15,457 nt of DNA, taken from Bacillota bacterium. Lineage in GTDB: Bacteria; Bacillota; Clostridia; Lachnospirales; Lachnospiraceae. The DNA lies in NCBI GenBank assembly GCA_023415655.1, contig JAEZKD010000261.1, forward strand, positions 1 through 15,457. The letters run 5' to 3'. A model generated the notes under the pieces. That model was not told where the DNA came from. It made no database searches and was given only the letters and a program-made list of their open reading frames with translations. A program made the position numbers and the translations under genes. Below, one piece after another: positions 1 through 7,891 of this stretch (position 1 is its first letter; each line of letters begins with the position of its first letter).

Positions 1-1349
1 TTGGGTTTGTCTTAGATCCAGCGAGTGGTTGGTATTATAAGAGTAAAGCAAAACAAATATCTAATGGAAATTATGTGAATGAGATTACATGGTTTGATCC
101 TAAGTCAGGGAGAACAGCAGTCAAAGATTATCCAATGACACAGCAACAGATCCAAGCCATGTTAATTCAATATAGAAATAATCAAAGGAACCAAACAACT
201 GGTACCAACACCAATGCCATTGATCAGCCAGTATCAACATCAAAAAAGTCAAAGAAGGGCTTGGTGATCGGAGGAGTGATTGTTATCATTCTTCTTATTC
301 TCGGATTCTGCACATGGCAATTTAAATGGTATGAGATATTTACAGGAAAGGGTGGCGCCCTCGGGGTGGTGGCGGAAGATCCAACGATCGAACCAACGAG
401 TGAGCCTATACTGATACCAACGTCGACTCTAGAACCAACACTAATTCCAGAAAGTCCTTTGGGCGTCTTAAATGAGGATTACATTCTGATTGGAAATCAA
501 GAATTTCTTACTAGTGATTCAGCACTTTTTTTAGAGTCAATGAACTTAAGTAATAGTGACTTGAAATCACTACAATATATGAAAAATCTTGACTCCTTAT
601 ATTTGTACGATAATAATCTTACGGATTTGACTTATATTAATAACATCAGTACATTGACTTATCTTGATGTATCAAAAAATGATATCTACCACATCAATGA
701 CATTGCGATGCTTACGAACCTAGAATCCTTATATCTGGATGATACGAAGGTTTCAGATTTGGCACCTTTATCTTTCATGGAGAATTTGGCTTGCTTAAGC
801 ATTAAAAATAGTGAGGTCTTTGATTTGGAACCAATTGTAGGGATTGATTCCTTGATGTACTTGTATGTAGAAGGTTCGCTAGTAGATGATTTTACATATT
901 TGGACCTGATGCCAAATCTTTATTTTTGTGATAGCTACATTACAGGTGGTGGTACAGATTTAACGCCAGAACCAACAATAGAGCCTTCTGATGGATATAC
1001 CTTTACGGAAGACGATAATCTATATCTTCAACCAATTACGGATAATTACGTAGTAGCTGCTTTGGTGCCAAATTCTTATGAACAAATTGCTCTAGTTAGT
1101 TTTGATGAGAATGATACTGTCGTTCAGATGAGACTTCGTATGGAGATAGGATATGATCTAACAGAGATGGATAAAGAAACCTATCTAAGCTATTTTAAAG
1201 ATACCTTAGGAGTGGATGAGATAACAATTGTAGGGAGTGTCATTTATGTGGATTATCCAGAGGATGGTATTGATACCTATGATCGTGAGGGTTTTATCTC
1301 TGATTTAGAGTTAGAGGGCTGTGAAATAATTGTGGATGTAAAAAATTAA
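1..1349 (+). CDS. Membrane-anchored leucine-rich-repeat protein, 5'-truncated by the window edge
   Basis: The frame is open to the left edge. A GTG at 75 is an in-frame valine with no ribosome binding site, so the true start lies outside the window. In order: a cytoplasmic region with two D-P-x-S-G motifs (about 15-29 and 96-110); a Lys-rich stretch followed by one hydrophobic segment (about 258-320); a Pro/Thr/Glu linker (381-461); about six 22-residue leucine-rich repeats (531-929) with the pattern LxxLYLxxNxLxDLxxIxx; a second Pro-rich linker (954-990); and a C-terminal domain of about 115 residues rich in acidic and aromatic residues. The positive residues before the membrane segment suggest that the repeats face outside, as in a type II anchored surface protein. 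The ligand is unknown. Leucine-rich repeats usually mediate protein binding, so a binding or adhesion role is only an inference. A terminator follows directly. Confidence 0.8.
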   Translation, partial: GFVLDPASGWYYKSKAKQISNGNYVNEITWFDPKSGRTAVKDYPMTQQQIQAMLIQYRNNQRNQTTGTNTNAIDQPVSTSKKSKKGLVIGGVIVIILLILGFCTWQFKWYEIFTGKGGALGVVAEDPTIEPTSEPILIPTSTLEPTLIPESPLGVLNEDYILIGNQEFLTSDSALFLESMNLSNSDLKSLQYMKNLDSLYLYDNNLTDLTYINNISTLTYLDVSKNDIYHINDIAMLTNLESLYLDDTKVSDLAPLSFMENLACLSIKNSEVFDLEPIVGIDSLMYLYVEGSLVDDFTYLDLMPNLYFCDSYITGGGTDLTPEPTIEPSDGYTFTEDDNLYLQPITDNYVVAALVPNSYEQIALVSFDENDTVVQMRLRMEIGYDLTEMDKETYLSYFKDTLGVDEITIVGSVIYVDYPEDGIDTYDREGFISDLELEGCEIIVDVKN

Positions 1350-1362
1350 GCATATAGCATTG

Positions 1363-1420
1363 AAGGCTGTTGTCTGATTGGGTGAGTAAAAGCACTGAAT
1401 TAGATGACAGCTTTTTCTTT
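1363..1420 (+). terminator. Intrinsic terminator after the LRR gene
   Basis: The arms 1363-1375 (AAGGCTGTTGTCT) and 1402-1414 (AGATGACAGCTTT) pair over 13 bp, including three G-U pairs, across a loop of about 26 nt. A T-rich run (1412-1420) follows. It starts 13 nt after the stop codon of the LRR gene. Confidence 0.75.
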
Positions 1421-1498
1421 GATATAACGTAGTTTCGTTTCTTCCTCTAGAAAGCTTTAACTACCTATCTAATAATTTTTCATCAATAGGCTCAAATA

Positions 1499-1512
1499 CA
1501 AAGTACACTTTG
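1499..1512. promoter_or_regulatory. Short palindrome upstream of the ddh promoter, possible operator
   Basis: CAAAGT-AC-ACTTTG is a perfect 6+6 dyad. It ends 3 nt before the proposed -35 box of ddh. Its position would suit a regulator binding site, but no regulator can be named and a chance palindrome is possible in AT-rich DNA. Confidence 0.3.
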
Positions 1513-1515
1513 TCC

Positions 1516-1544
1516 TTGCGAGGAAAATGTTGTTTTGATATACT
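1516..1544 (+). promoter_or_regulatory. Putative sigma-A promoter for ddh
   Basis: A -35 box TTGCGA (1516-1521) and a -10 box TATACT (1539-1544) are separated by 17 nt. Transcription would start near 1551, giving a 5' leader of about 75 nt. The -10 matches consensus at 5 of 6 positions and the -35 at 4 of 6. Confidence 0.5.
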
Positions 1545-1626
1545 TATGAAAACTAATATGTAGCAATGTGAAACGGGGATGGTTTCAGGTTGGTAGGATT
1601 ACATATATGAAAAAGGAGAGTACATA

Positions 1627-2613
1627 ATGGCAATTCGTATTGGTATCTATGGTTATGGGAATTTAGGCAGAGGTGTAGAATGTGCGATTAAGCAGAATGA
1701 GGACTGTGAATTGGTTGCAGTATTTACAAGAAGAGCACCTGAGACGGTTACAATTATAACCGAAGGGGTTGCTGTTGTTTCTGTGGAGGAGGTAATGAAC
1801 TATAAAGATAAGATTGATGTTATGATTCTTTGTGGAGGAAGTGCTACGGATCTACCAGAACAGACTAAAAAGCTTGCTAAGGATTTTAATGTCATTGATA
1901 GCTTTGATACTCATGCTAACATTCCAGTACATTTTGATGAAGTGGATCAAGCTTGCAAAGAAGGAAAGCACATAGGAATCATCTCAGTGGGCTGGGATCC
2001 TGGAATGTTTTCCATTAACCGTCTTTATGCAGATGCGATATTACCAGATGGAAAGGATGTTACCTTTTGGGGAAAAGGTGTGAGCCAAGGGCATTCGGAT
2101 GCAATTCGACGCATTGAGGATGTAATAGATGCAAAGCAATATACAATACCGGTACCAGAAGCAATCAAGTCCGTTCGTGAAGGAGAAAATAAAACGCTAA
2201 CAACAAGACAAAAGCATACACGTGAATGCTTTGTAGTGGCAAAGGAGGGAGCTGACTTAGAACAAATTGAACATAAGATTAAGACAATGCCAAACTACTT
2301 TGCTGATTATGATACAACGGTACATTTTATTAGTAAGGAAGAGTTAAAAGAAAAGCATAGTGGGATACCACATGGTGGTATGGTAATTCGTAGTGGAAAA
2401 ACAGGTGCTCAGTTAGAACATAAGCATGTCATAGAGTATAGTTTAAAGCTAGATTCTAACCCAGAGTTCACAGCCTCTGTACTCGTTGCTTATGCAAGAG
2501 CTGCCTTCCGTTTAGAGAAAGAAGGCGTGTATGGATGTAAGACGGTGTTTGATATTGCACCAACTTATTTGTCGAGGAAATCTGCAGAGGAACTAAGAAA
2601 GAGTATGCTCTAA
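1627..2613 (+). CDS. ddh: meso-Diaminopimelate dehydrogenase
   Basis: This enzyme (EC 1.4.1.16) catalyses the NADPH-dependent reductive amination of L-2-amino-6-oxopimelate (the open form of tetrahydrodipicolinate) to meso-diaminopimelate, a one-step branch of the lysine and peptidoglycan pathway in the cytoplasm. The 328 residues match the family's usual size. A Rossmann dinucleotide motif, GYGNLGRG, lies at residues 9-16. Further family-like stretches are SFDTHANIP (about residues 92-100), SVGWDPGMFS and the GKGVSQGHSDAIRR segment. The ATG at 1627 has a strong ribosome binding site, AAAAGGAGAG, about 6 nt upstream. The gene stands alone, with its own promoter upstream and an inverted repeat downstream. 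A Ddh route would bypass the acylated intermediates of the other diaminopimelate branches. Whether those genes also exist cannot be seen here. Confidence 0.93.
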   Translation: MAIRIGIYGYGNLGRGVECAIKQNEDCELVAVFTRRAPETVTIITEGVAVVSVEEVMNYKDKIDVMILCGGSATDLPEQTKKLAKDFNVIDSFDTHANIPVHFDEVDQACKEGKHIGIISVGWDPGMFSINRLYADAILPDGKDVTFWGKGVSQGHSDAIRRIEDVIDAKQYTIPVPEAIKSVREGENKTLTTRQKHTRECFVVAKEGADLEQIEHKIKTMPNYFADYDTTVHFISKEELKEKHSGIPHGGMVIRSGKTGAQLEHKHVIEYSLKLDSNPEFTASVLVAYARAAFRLEKEGVYGCKTVFDIAPTYLSRKSAEELRKSML

Positions 2614-2624
2614 ACGAAGGAACA

Positions 2625-2655
2625 ACACTTTATCCTATCTTATGTTGTAAAGTGT
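2625..2655 (+). repeat. Inverted repeat after ddh (possible weak terminator or mRNA-end hairpin)
   Basis: ACACTTTA (2625-2632) and TAAAGTGT (2648-2655) form a perfect 8-bp stem with a 15-nt loop, 11 nt after the ddh stop. No T-run follows, so it is not a classic intrinsic terminator. Confidence 0.4.
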
Positions 2656-2673
2656 AGAATTGGGTGGAATAAT
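2645..2673 (+). promoter_or_regulatory. Possible promoter for the metallophosphoesterase gene
   Basis: TTGTAA (2645-2650) and AATAAT (2668-2673) are separated by 17 nt. The leader to the preferred TTG start would be about 30 nt. The -35 box overlaps the inverted repeat above. The match is moderate (4/6 and 5/6). Confidence 0.35.
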
Positions 2674-2709
2674 ACAGTACAAGAGAGTTCAAGGATGGAG
2701 GAAGGATAT

Positions 2710-3777
2710 TTGAAGATTATTATCTCATTTTTGATTAGTTTTTTTATCGTTTTATTTGTTTTGCTTAAGCTAAGGCGCAATCAAACGGTACGTCAATGGT
2801 TTCATAATCGTGGGGTACTGATTGCAGTTACAGCTTTCTTGTCCATGCTTTGCGCTGTTTATAAAGCCTATGTCTTTGGGTTCTTTGTATATATCGCAAT
2901 TTTATACCTTTTGTTTGATTTGCTTTGTTTTCTGATTAAGCTTTTCCATAAAAAGTGGTATCAACCAATGAAGCGGTTTGGGGGGAATGGAATATGGATT
3001 GCTGGCATCGCTGTCTTAATTACTGCCTTAAGTATGCTGCATGTAAGAACGATTCATACCGTGCATTATACGGTTGATATCAATAAGGAGATTGTTAATC
3101 AAAAGCTTCGTTTCCTACTCGTTACCGACTTACATCTAGGAACTACGAATAATGAGAACATCTTTCAAACCCTTTACAATACAGCAAAAGAGGAGCAAGT
3201 AGATTATATTTTCATAGGTGGAGATATGATTGATGAAAGTACAAGTGATGAGTTAATTGCCAGTGCATATGAATGGTTATCAAAGATTACAAAGGAGTAT
3301 CCCGTTTATTTTGTGCTAGGTAATCACGAATACATCCGTGGTGGCGTAGAGCTTATCGTAGAACAAATGGAATTGAGTGGAGTTCATGTGCTTACGGATG
3401 AAGTTGTATTAGTGGATGAAGCATTTTATCTGATTGGTCGAATTGATAAATACCAATCGATTGTTTCTACGGAACGTGCAAGTCTAGAAGACTTGACTCA
3501 AAACATAGATTTAACCTATCCTGTCATCTTACTTGACCACCAACCAGTGGATCTAAAGTTAGCAAAAGAGCAAAAGGTAGATCTTATGTTGTCAGGACAT
3601 ACGCATGGTGGACAATTCTTTCCAATCACGATCTTTGCAAACTTATTCAATGAACAACTGTATGGACTTAGGAAAGATAAGGAGTTTCACTCGATTGTAA
3701 GTTCAGGAGCAGGTGTTTGGGGGATGGCAATGCGCAATGCAAGTAATTCGGAGATGGTTGTTATTGATGTGAAATAA
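2710..3777 (+). CDS. Membrane-anchored calcineurin-like metallophosphoesterase (YkuE/YaeI type)
   Basis: I prefer the TTG start at 2710 because GGAGG (2697-2701) lies 8 nt before it. The longer ATG at 2695 has only AAGG immediately adjacent, and the GGAGG falls inside its own second and third codons. The product is then 355 residues. The N-terminal 110 residues hold about four hydrophobic segments. The C-terminal domain carries the metallophosphoesterase signatures (numbered from TTG): DLH (140-142), GGDMID (170-175), GNHE (204-207), DH (276-277) and GHTHGG (296-301), which bind the two-metal centre. Relatives include YkuE and YaeI, some of which cleave lipid-linked phosphoesters such as UDP-diacylglucosamine. 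The actual substrate is unknown. The charge pattern does not settle which side of the membrane the catalytic domain faces. Confidence 0.85.
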   Translation: MKIIISFLISFFIVLFVLLKLRRNQTVRQWFHNRGVLIAVTAFLSMLCAVYKAYVFGFFVYIAILYLLFDLLCFLIKLFHKKWYQPMKRFGGNGIWIAGIAVLITALSMLHVRTIHTVHYTVDINKEIVNQKLRFLLVTDLHLGTTNNENIFQTLYNTAKEEQVDYIFIGGDMIDESTSDELIASAYEWLSKITKEYPVYFVLGNHEYIRGGVELIVEQMELSGVHVLTDEVVLVDEAFYLIGRIDKYQSIVSTERASLEDLTQNIDLTYPVILLDHQPVDLKLAKEQKVDLMLSGHTHGGQFFPITIFANLFNEQLYGLRKDKEFHSIVSSGAGVWGMAMRNASNSEMVVIDVK

Positions 3778-3820
3778 ATGAGAGCTAACGATGCAAACCA
3801 ATATCAGATTCTAGTATTTC

Positions 3821-3850
3821 TTGTGAAAGATATGAAAACAGGCATATTCT
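3821..3850 (+). promoter_or_regulatory. Possible promoter for the D-Ala-D-Ala carboxypeptidase gene
   Basis: TTGTGA (3821-3826) and TATTCT (3845-3850) are separated by 18 nt, about 47 nt before the ATG at 3898. Each box matches consensus at 4 of 6 positions. Confidence 0.35.
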
Positions 3851-3897
3851 TTTGAATCCTAAATAAAATGAAGTAAGGATGATCTTAAGGATATGCT

Positions 3898-5232
3898 ATG
3901 AACCTAGAGAAGAAAGAAAAAATCAAAAGGAACACAATGGAAGGTAGGATTTCATGGATTTGTTCTAAGAAATTACAAATTACTGGTTTGATTTTTGTAT
4001 TGTTTTGTATGTCACTTTCCCTCTATCAGTCGAAAAAGAGTCATTTGCAAGGCTTGGGCATTGGACAAAAATCACCAAGAGAGGGGTTGGAATCACAGCT
4101 TATCGTGACTCCTTCCATATTACCAAACCAAACTGAGACAAATGACAAACAGGAAATGACCTTAAACGCCCTTTCTGCATGCTTAATGGATGCTTCGAAT
4201 GGGCGTGTTTTATATGAAAAGGATGCTTACAAAGAGATGCCAATGGCTAGTACCACAAAGATTATGACGTTATTAGTTGTACTTGAGCAAGCGAACCTAG
4301 ATGGAATCGTCACAGTCTCCTCCAATGCAGCAAAACAACCAGATGTTCAGCTCAACATCAATACAGGGGAACAGTACGTTCTACGTGACTTATTATATTC
4401 CTTAATGTTAGAAAGTCATAATGATACAGCTGTTGCAATCGCAGAATATGTTGGTGGAAGTGTCGAAGAATTCTGTAATATGATGACCGAAAAAGCAAAG
4501 GAAATTGGTGCTTATCATACGCAGTTTAAAACCCCAAACGGACTGGATGAAGAGGGACATTATACAACTGCAAGAGATTTATCCCTGATCGCTAGCTATG
4601 CCATACAAAATGAGGAATTCTGTAAAATTGTCAAAACGCAAACCTATCAGTTTGATTCGATTGATCGTAAACGGTCCTTTCATGTAAATAATAAAGATCG
4701 TTTTCTTTATATGATGGATGGGGCGATTGGAATTAAAACTGGATATACAGGAAAAGCTGGCTATTGCTTTGTTGGAGCGATTCGATTGAATGACAAAACC
4801 TTGGTTAGTACCGTACTTGGTTCTGGATGGCCACCTCATAAAGAGTACAAATGGGCGGATACTAAGCGGTTAATGAATTATGGATTGGCTAATTATGAGT
4901 CGAATTATCTATTCAATCATCTCAATCAAGATAGGATGGTTTCCATACCAAACACGATTGCAGTTTACGAAGGAAAAACACAAGAAATTGCAATTCGACC
5001 AATAGAAGATCTAAGGAACGAAAAAATTCTAATGACAAAAGATGAGCTTGTGAGTATGCAATTGACGATGAAGCCATACATCGTGGCACCTGTTAGTAAA
5101 GGAAGTCAGGTTGGTGTTATTACATATTATATCGGGGATCAGGTTTATCGTGAGATTCCTATTGTTACGAAGGAAGAAGCAGAGGAGATTGATTTCTTAT
5201 TTATCTTTCAACAATTATTGGATGTCTGGTAA
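3898..5232 (+). CDS. D-alanyl-D-alanine carboxypeptidase, peptidase S11 (DacF/PBP5-like)
   Basis: This low-molecular-mass penicillin-binding protein would trim the terminal D-Ala from peptidoglycan pentapeptides outside the membrane. The three active-site motifs are present and correctly spaced: S118-T-T-K121 (within MASTTK), S173-H-N175 and K280-T-G282. An uncleaved-looking hydrophobic segment at residues 28-43 follows a Lys/Arg-rich start, suggesting a signal anchor instead of a free secreted protein. A low-complexity stretch (about 50-85) separates it from the catalytic domain. The C-terminal 110 residues look like the beta-rich PBP5 C-terminal domain. The ATG at 3898 has AAGG 7 nt upstream. 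An internal ATG at 3937 with AAAGG upstream is a plausible alternative that removes 13 residues. The gene lies between other envelope genes and has its own promoter candidate. Confidence 0.88.
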   Translation: MNLEKKEKIKRNTMEGRISWICSKKLQITGLIFVLFCMSLSLYQSKKSHLQGLGIGQKSPREGLESQLIVTPSILPNQTETNDKQEMTLNALSACLMDASNGRVLYEKDAYKEMPMASTTKIMTLLVVLEQANLDGIVTVSSNAAKQPDVQLNINTGEQYVLRDLLYSLMLESHNDTAVAIAEYVGGSVEEFCNMMTEKAKEIGAYHTQFKTPNGLDEEGHYTTARDLSLIASYAIQNEEFCKIVKTQTYQFDSIDRKRSFHVNNKDRFLYMMDGAIGIKTGYTGKAGYCFVGAIRLNDKTLVSTVLGSGWPPHKEYKWADTKRLMNYGLANYESNYLFNHLNQDRMVSIPNTIAVYEGKTQEIAIRPIEDLRNEKILMTKDELVSMQLTMKPYIVAPVSKGSQVGVITYYIGDQVYREIPIVTKEEAEEIDFLFIFQQLLDVW

Positions 5233-5245
5233 ATCAAAAAAACTA

Positions 5246-5274
5246 TTGTGAAATTACTAGAATAGGATTACAAT
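5246..5274 (+). promoter_or_regulatory. Putative sigma-A promoter for the SulP transporter gene
   Basis: TTGTGA (5246-5251) and TACAAT (5269-5274) are separated by 17 nt. Transcription would start near 5281, leaving a leader of about 30 nt. The -10 matches at 5 of 6 positions. Confidence 0.5.
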
Positions 5275-5312
5275 TTCCTTGTTTGTAAATTACAGATGAA
5301 TGGAGAAGTACT

Positions 5313-6962
5313 ATGGAAAAAATAAAGCCAAAGCTATTTAGCGTGATGAGAGAGTATAATTCAAAGCAATTTATCAAGGATATGACAGCAGGGATTATTG
5401 TTGCACTCATTGCCCTACCTTTGTCCATTGCCTTTGCTTTGGGGTGTGGAGTACCTGCAGAACGCGGAATTTATTCAGCCATCATTTCCAGTATCCTTGT
5501 AGCTTTCCTTGGTGGGAGCCGTGTGCAGATCACAGGGCCTACGGGAGCATTTATCATTATCACACAAAGCATCCTAACTGGTTATGGTATGAACGGTTTA
5601 ATGATTTGTACGATGATGGCAGGTGTGATGTTGATTCTGATGGGAGCATTGAAATTAGGACGTTTAGTGAAATACATCCCAGCTCCAATTACCATTGGAT
5701 TTACTGGGGGGATTGCAGTTACGATATTTACACTACAAGTAAAAGATTTTCTTGGTCTAAGCATCGAATCGATGCCAACCAACTTCTTTGCAAAATGGGG
5801 AGTTTATCTGAATCATATTTCTGAAATTAATTACACTGCAGTTTTACTTGGTGCCTTCTGTATACTACTTCTAGTCGTTTGGCCAAAAATCAATAAAGTA
5901 ATTCCAAACTCACTGATTGCTCTAATAGCAGGAACCGCAATAGCATATATAGCTAAGCTTGATGTAAAGACACTTGGAACCATCAATAAAACATTAACAG
6001 TTGGCGGTTTTCAACCAGTTACATTAGATCAATTTTTCTCCATGATTCAACCATCCTTTACGATTGCAATACTTGTAGCAATGCAAGCATTATTATCCGC
6101 AGTTGTTACTGATGGAATGATCAATTCGAAACATCGTGCCAATATGGAGCTGATTGCTCAAGGGGTTAGCAATACCGTTCTTGGCTTGCTTGGCTGTCTT
6201 CCGGCAACGGGTGGGGTTGCTCGTTCCATCGCCAATGCAAAGAATGGTGGAAGAACCCCAATCGCTGCGATCTTTCATGGATTGACCTTATTTTTCTTTT
6301 TAATGGTCTGTATGCCATTGATCCAACATGTCCCACTCTGTGTATTGGCAGCAATTCTGATGGTCGTTTCCTATCGTATGTTTAATATTAAAGCTTTCCT
6401 TGCTTATCGCAAAGCACCAAAATCGGATCTTGCAGTATTAATCGCTTCGTGTATCCTTACGTTTGCATTTGACCTTGTACTTGCCATTGAAGTTGGTATG
6501 GTAATGTCTTGTGTTTTATTTATGAAGCGTATGGCTGATGTAACGGAGGTCAAGGGTTGGAAATATCTTGATGCAATGGAGAGTGTCGATGAGGAGACCG
6601 ATCCAGAACCATTAAATCTTAGAGAGGTACCAAAACATACGCTTGTATACGAAGTATCTGGACCAATGTTTTTTGGTGCTGCTGATAAACTGATTCAATT
6701 GACGAATGAATTAGAGGATTCTATTCAGGTGGTGGTTGTTCGTATGAGAAGTGTTCCTGCCATTGATGCTACTGCAATGAAAGCATTGAATGAGGTATTT
6801 GATAAGTTAAAAGCTCAGAATGTTACTATGATCTTTTCTCACGTGTGTGAGCAGCCTTTAAAGGTGATGGAGAAGGCAGGGTTCTTGGATAATGTGGGAA
6901 GTGAGAATGTGTGTCAAAATATTGATGCTGCTTTGGCTAGGGCTGGTGAGATTTGTGGGTAG
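5313..6962 (+). CDS. SulP (SLC26-type) anion transporter with C-terminal STAS domain
   Basis: The 549-residue protein has the SulP layout. A transmembrane domain of roughly residues 25-410 begins with DMTAGIIVALIALPLSIAFA, the conserved first-helix region, and includes GGSRVQITGPTGAF, a signature near the anion site. A cytoplasmic STAS domain follows at about residues 440-545, with VPAIDATAMKAL where STAS proteins carry the D-S/A-T/S loop. SulP proteins move sulfate, bicarbonate, C4-dicarboxylates or other anions by H+ or Na+ coupling or exchange. The substrate cannot be told from sequence. GGAG lies 7 nt before the ATG. No sulfate-assimilation or carbonic-anhydrase gene is adjacent, so the context is silent on its job. 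A strong terminator lies about 70 nt downstream. Confidence 0.88.
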   Translation: MEKIKPKLFSVMREYNSKQFIKDMTAGIIVALIALPLSIAFALGCGVPAERGIYSAIISSILVAFLGGSRVQITGPTGAFIIITQSILTGYGMNGLMICTMMAGVMLILMGALKLGRLVKYIPAPITIGFTGGIAVTIFTLQVKDFLGLSIESMPTNFFAKWGVYLNHISEINYTAVLLGAFCILLLVVWPKINKVIPNSLIALIAGTAIAYIAKLDVKTLGTINKTLTVGGFQPVTLDQFFSMIQPSFTIAILVAMQALLSAVVTDGMINSKHRANMELIAQGVSNTVLGLLGCLPATGGVARSIANAKNGGRTPIAAIFHGLTLFFFLMVCMPLIQHVPLCVLAAILMVVSYRMFNIKAFLAYRKAPKSDLAVLIASCILTFAFDLVLAIEVGMVMSCVLFMKRMADVTEVKGWKYLDAMESVDEETDPEPLNLREVPKHTLVYEVSGPMFFGAADKLIQLTNELEDSIQVVVVRMRSVPAIDATAMKALNEVFDKLKAQNVTMIFSHVCEQPLKVMEKAGFLDNVGSENVCQNIDAALARAGEICG

Positions 6963-7032
6963 TAATATTAGTATGAGAGTTGGTTAATGAGTGGTTGTAC
7001 AGGTTTTAGTCCTGTCGACCGTGATGGAAGGG

Positions 7033-7066
7033 AGAGGATTAAGTAGAGGAACTTAGTCCTCTTTTT
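7033..7066 (+). terminator. Intrinsic terminator after the SulP gene
   Basis: AGAGGATTAAG (7033-7043) pairs with CTTAGTCCTCT (7052-7062) over 11 bp with one G-U pair and an 8-nt loop, followed by TTTT. A smaller ACAGG/CCTGT hairpin (about 7000-7016) lies just upstream. Confidence 0.85.
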
Positions 7067-7154
7067 GCATTGGAACGACTTTAAACTAATGATAGGATTG
7101 ATGCATTAACAGAAGTATGATAAAGTAGAAAGTAGGATAAGCAAAGTCAAAAAG

Positions 7155-7163
7155 TGGTAAAAT
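7155..7163 (+). promoter_or_regulatory. Possible extended -10 promoter for the YcxB-like gene
   Basis: TGGTAAAAT has the TGn extension and a -10 matching 5 of 6 positions. Transcription would start about 19 nt before the ATG at 7189. No good -35 box is visible. Confidence 0.35.
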
Positions 7164-7188
7164 ACTTTCAATTATGGGGAGGATATTA

Positions 7189-7719
7189 ATGTTCGATTTA
7201 AAGTATACATATAGCAAAAGAGAATGGATTAGAGCAATTCGAAGATATCTGTTTTTATCAAAGATGATATCGGTGTCAATGATATTAAAGATTCTATTTA
7301 TCTATGTAGTAATGATTGATTTAGTCATACAAAATAAGTTCATATGGTTAGCAATCATATTTGGTTCAATCAGCTTTTTTTTTACAATTGTCTATGTATA
7401 CCTTTATTTCATTCATCCGGGATATTCCTATAAAAATGGTGGCCTCGAACAAAAAGAAATACATTTTATCTTCTCCGATGACAAAATAATAAATGAACAT
7501 GTCCTTGGATCCTCTGAAATCTTATGGGAGTATTACCATTGCTATTTAGAATCCCCGGGTTCTTTCTTTCTTGAGGTTGCAAAGAATCAATATAATGTCA
7601 TCCCCAAAAGAGTGTTAGTAACGAAGGAACAGGTGGATGCATTTCGGGTATTAATAAGAAAACATCTTATGGAATCATCTGAACTAGAACGTGAGAAAAG
7701 AAGAAAGCGAAAAGACTAA
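7189..7719 (+). CDS. Small membrane protein with YcxB-like C-terminal domain
   Basis: The ATG at 7189 is chosen because GGGGAGG (7176-7182) lies 6 nt before it. An ATG at 7174 would put this site inside its own coding region. The product has 176 residues. Two hydrophobic segments (about residues 24-46 and 54-72) are followed by a soluble C-terminal domain with the YcxB-like pattern: F-S-D-D-K-I, then SSEILWEYYHC, FFLEV and NVIPKRVL. The tail is highly charged (EREKRRKRKD). The family is widespread in Firmicutes and has no settled function. The gene stands alone between a terminator and the convergent end of the glycine-cleavage operon. The family assignment rests on recalled pattern, not on a search. 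Confidence 0.7.
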   Translation: MFDLKYTYSKREWIRAIRRYLFLSKMISVSMILKILFIYVVMIDLVIQNKFIWLAIIFGSISFFFTIVYVYLYFIHPGYSYKNGGLEQKEIHFIFSDDKIINEHVLGSSEILWEYYHCYLESPGSFFLEVAKNQYNVIPKRVLVTKEQVDAFRVLIRKHLMESSELEREKRRKRKD

Positions 7720-7828
7720 GGTATCATTGGAAGCGTACTTACGCAATATGAAACGAAACGGGGATTAAACAAAGGTTCTTTAGATGACCACACTGTATGG
7801 ACTCAAGTCAAAGCCACCTTCCTATAAT

Positions 7829-7879
7829 AAAAAAGTAGCCATCCAACAACAAAGATAAAATTTTGCTGTTGGATGGCTA
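7829..7879 (-). terminator. Intrinsic terminator ending the glycine-cleavage operon (convergent, possibly bidirectional)
   Basis: TAGCCATCCAACA (7836-7848) and TGTTGGATGGCTA (7867-7879) form a perfect 13-bp stem with an 18-nt loop. Read on the - strand, it begins 13 nt after the lpdA stop and is followed by C and six T (7834-7829). In the + direction it is followed by TTCTTCATTTC, so it may also stop transcripts from the YcxB-like gene. Confidence 0.9.
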
Positions 7880-7891
7880 TTCTTCATTTCA

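Noticed and set aside
75..77. GTG as the start of the LRR protein
   Set aside because: The frame stays open to the window edge with sensible sequence upstream and there is no ribosome binding site before the GTG.
5444..5824. Open frame of 126 codons on the + strand inside the SulP gene
   Set aside because: It is an out-of-frame shadow rich in Cys, Trp and His, with no ribosome binding site, inside a clear SulP gene.
7733..7765. GAAACGGGGAT shared with the ddh upstream region (about 1570-1580)
   Set aside because: It is a short match without a common context, most likely chance.
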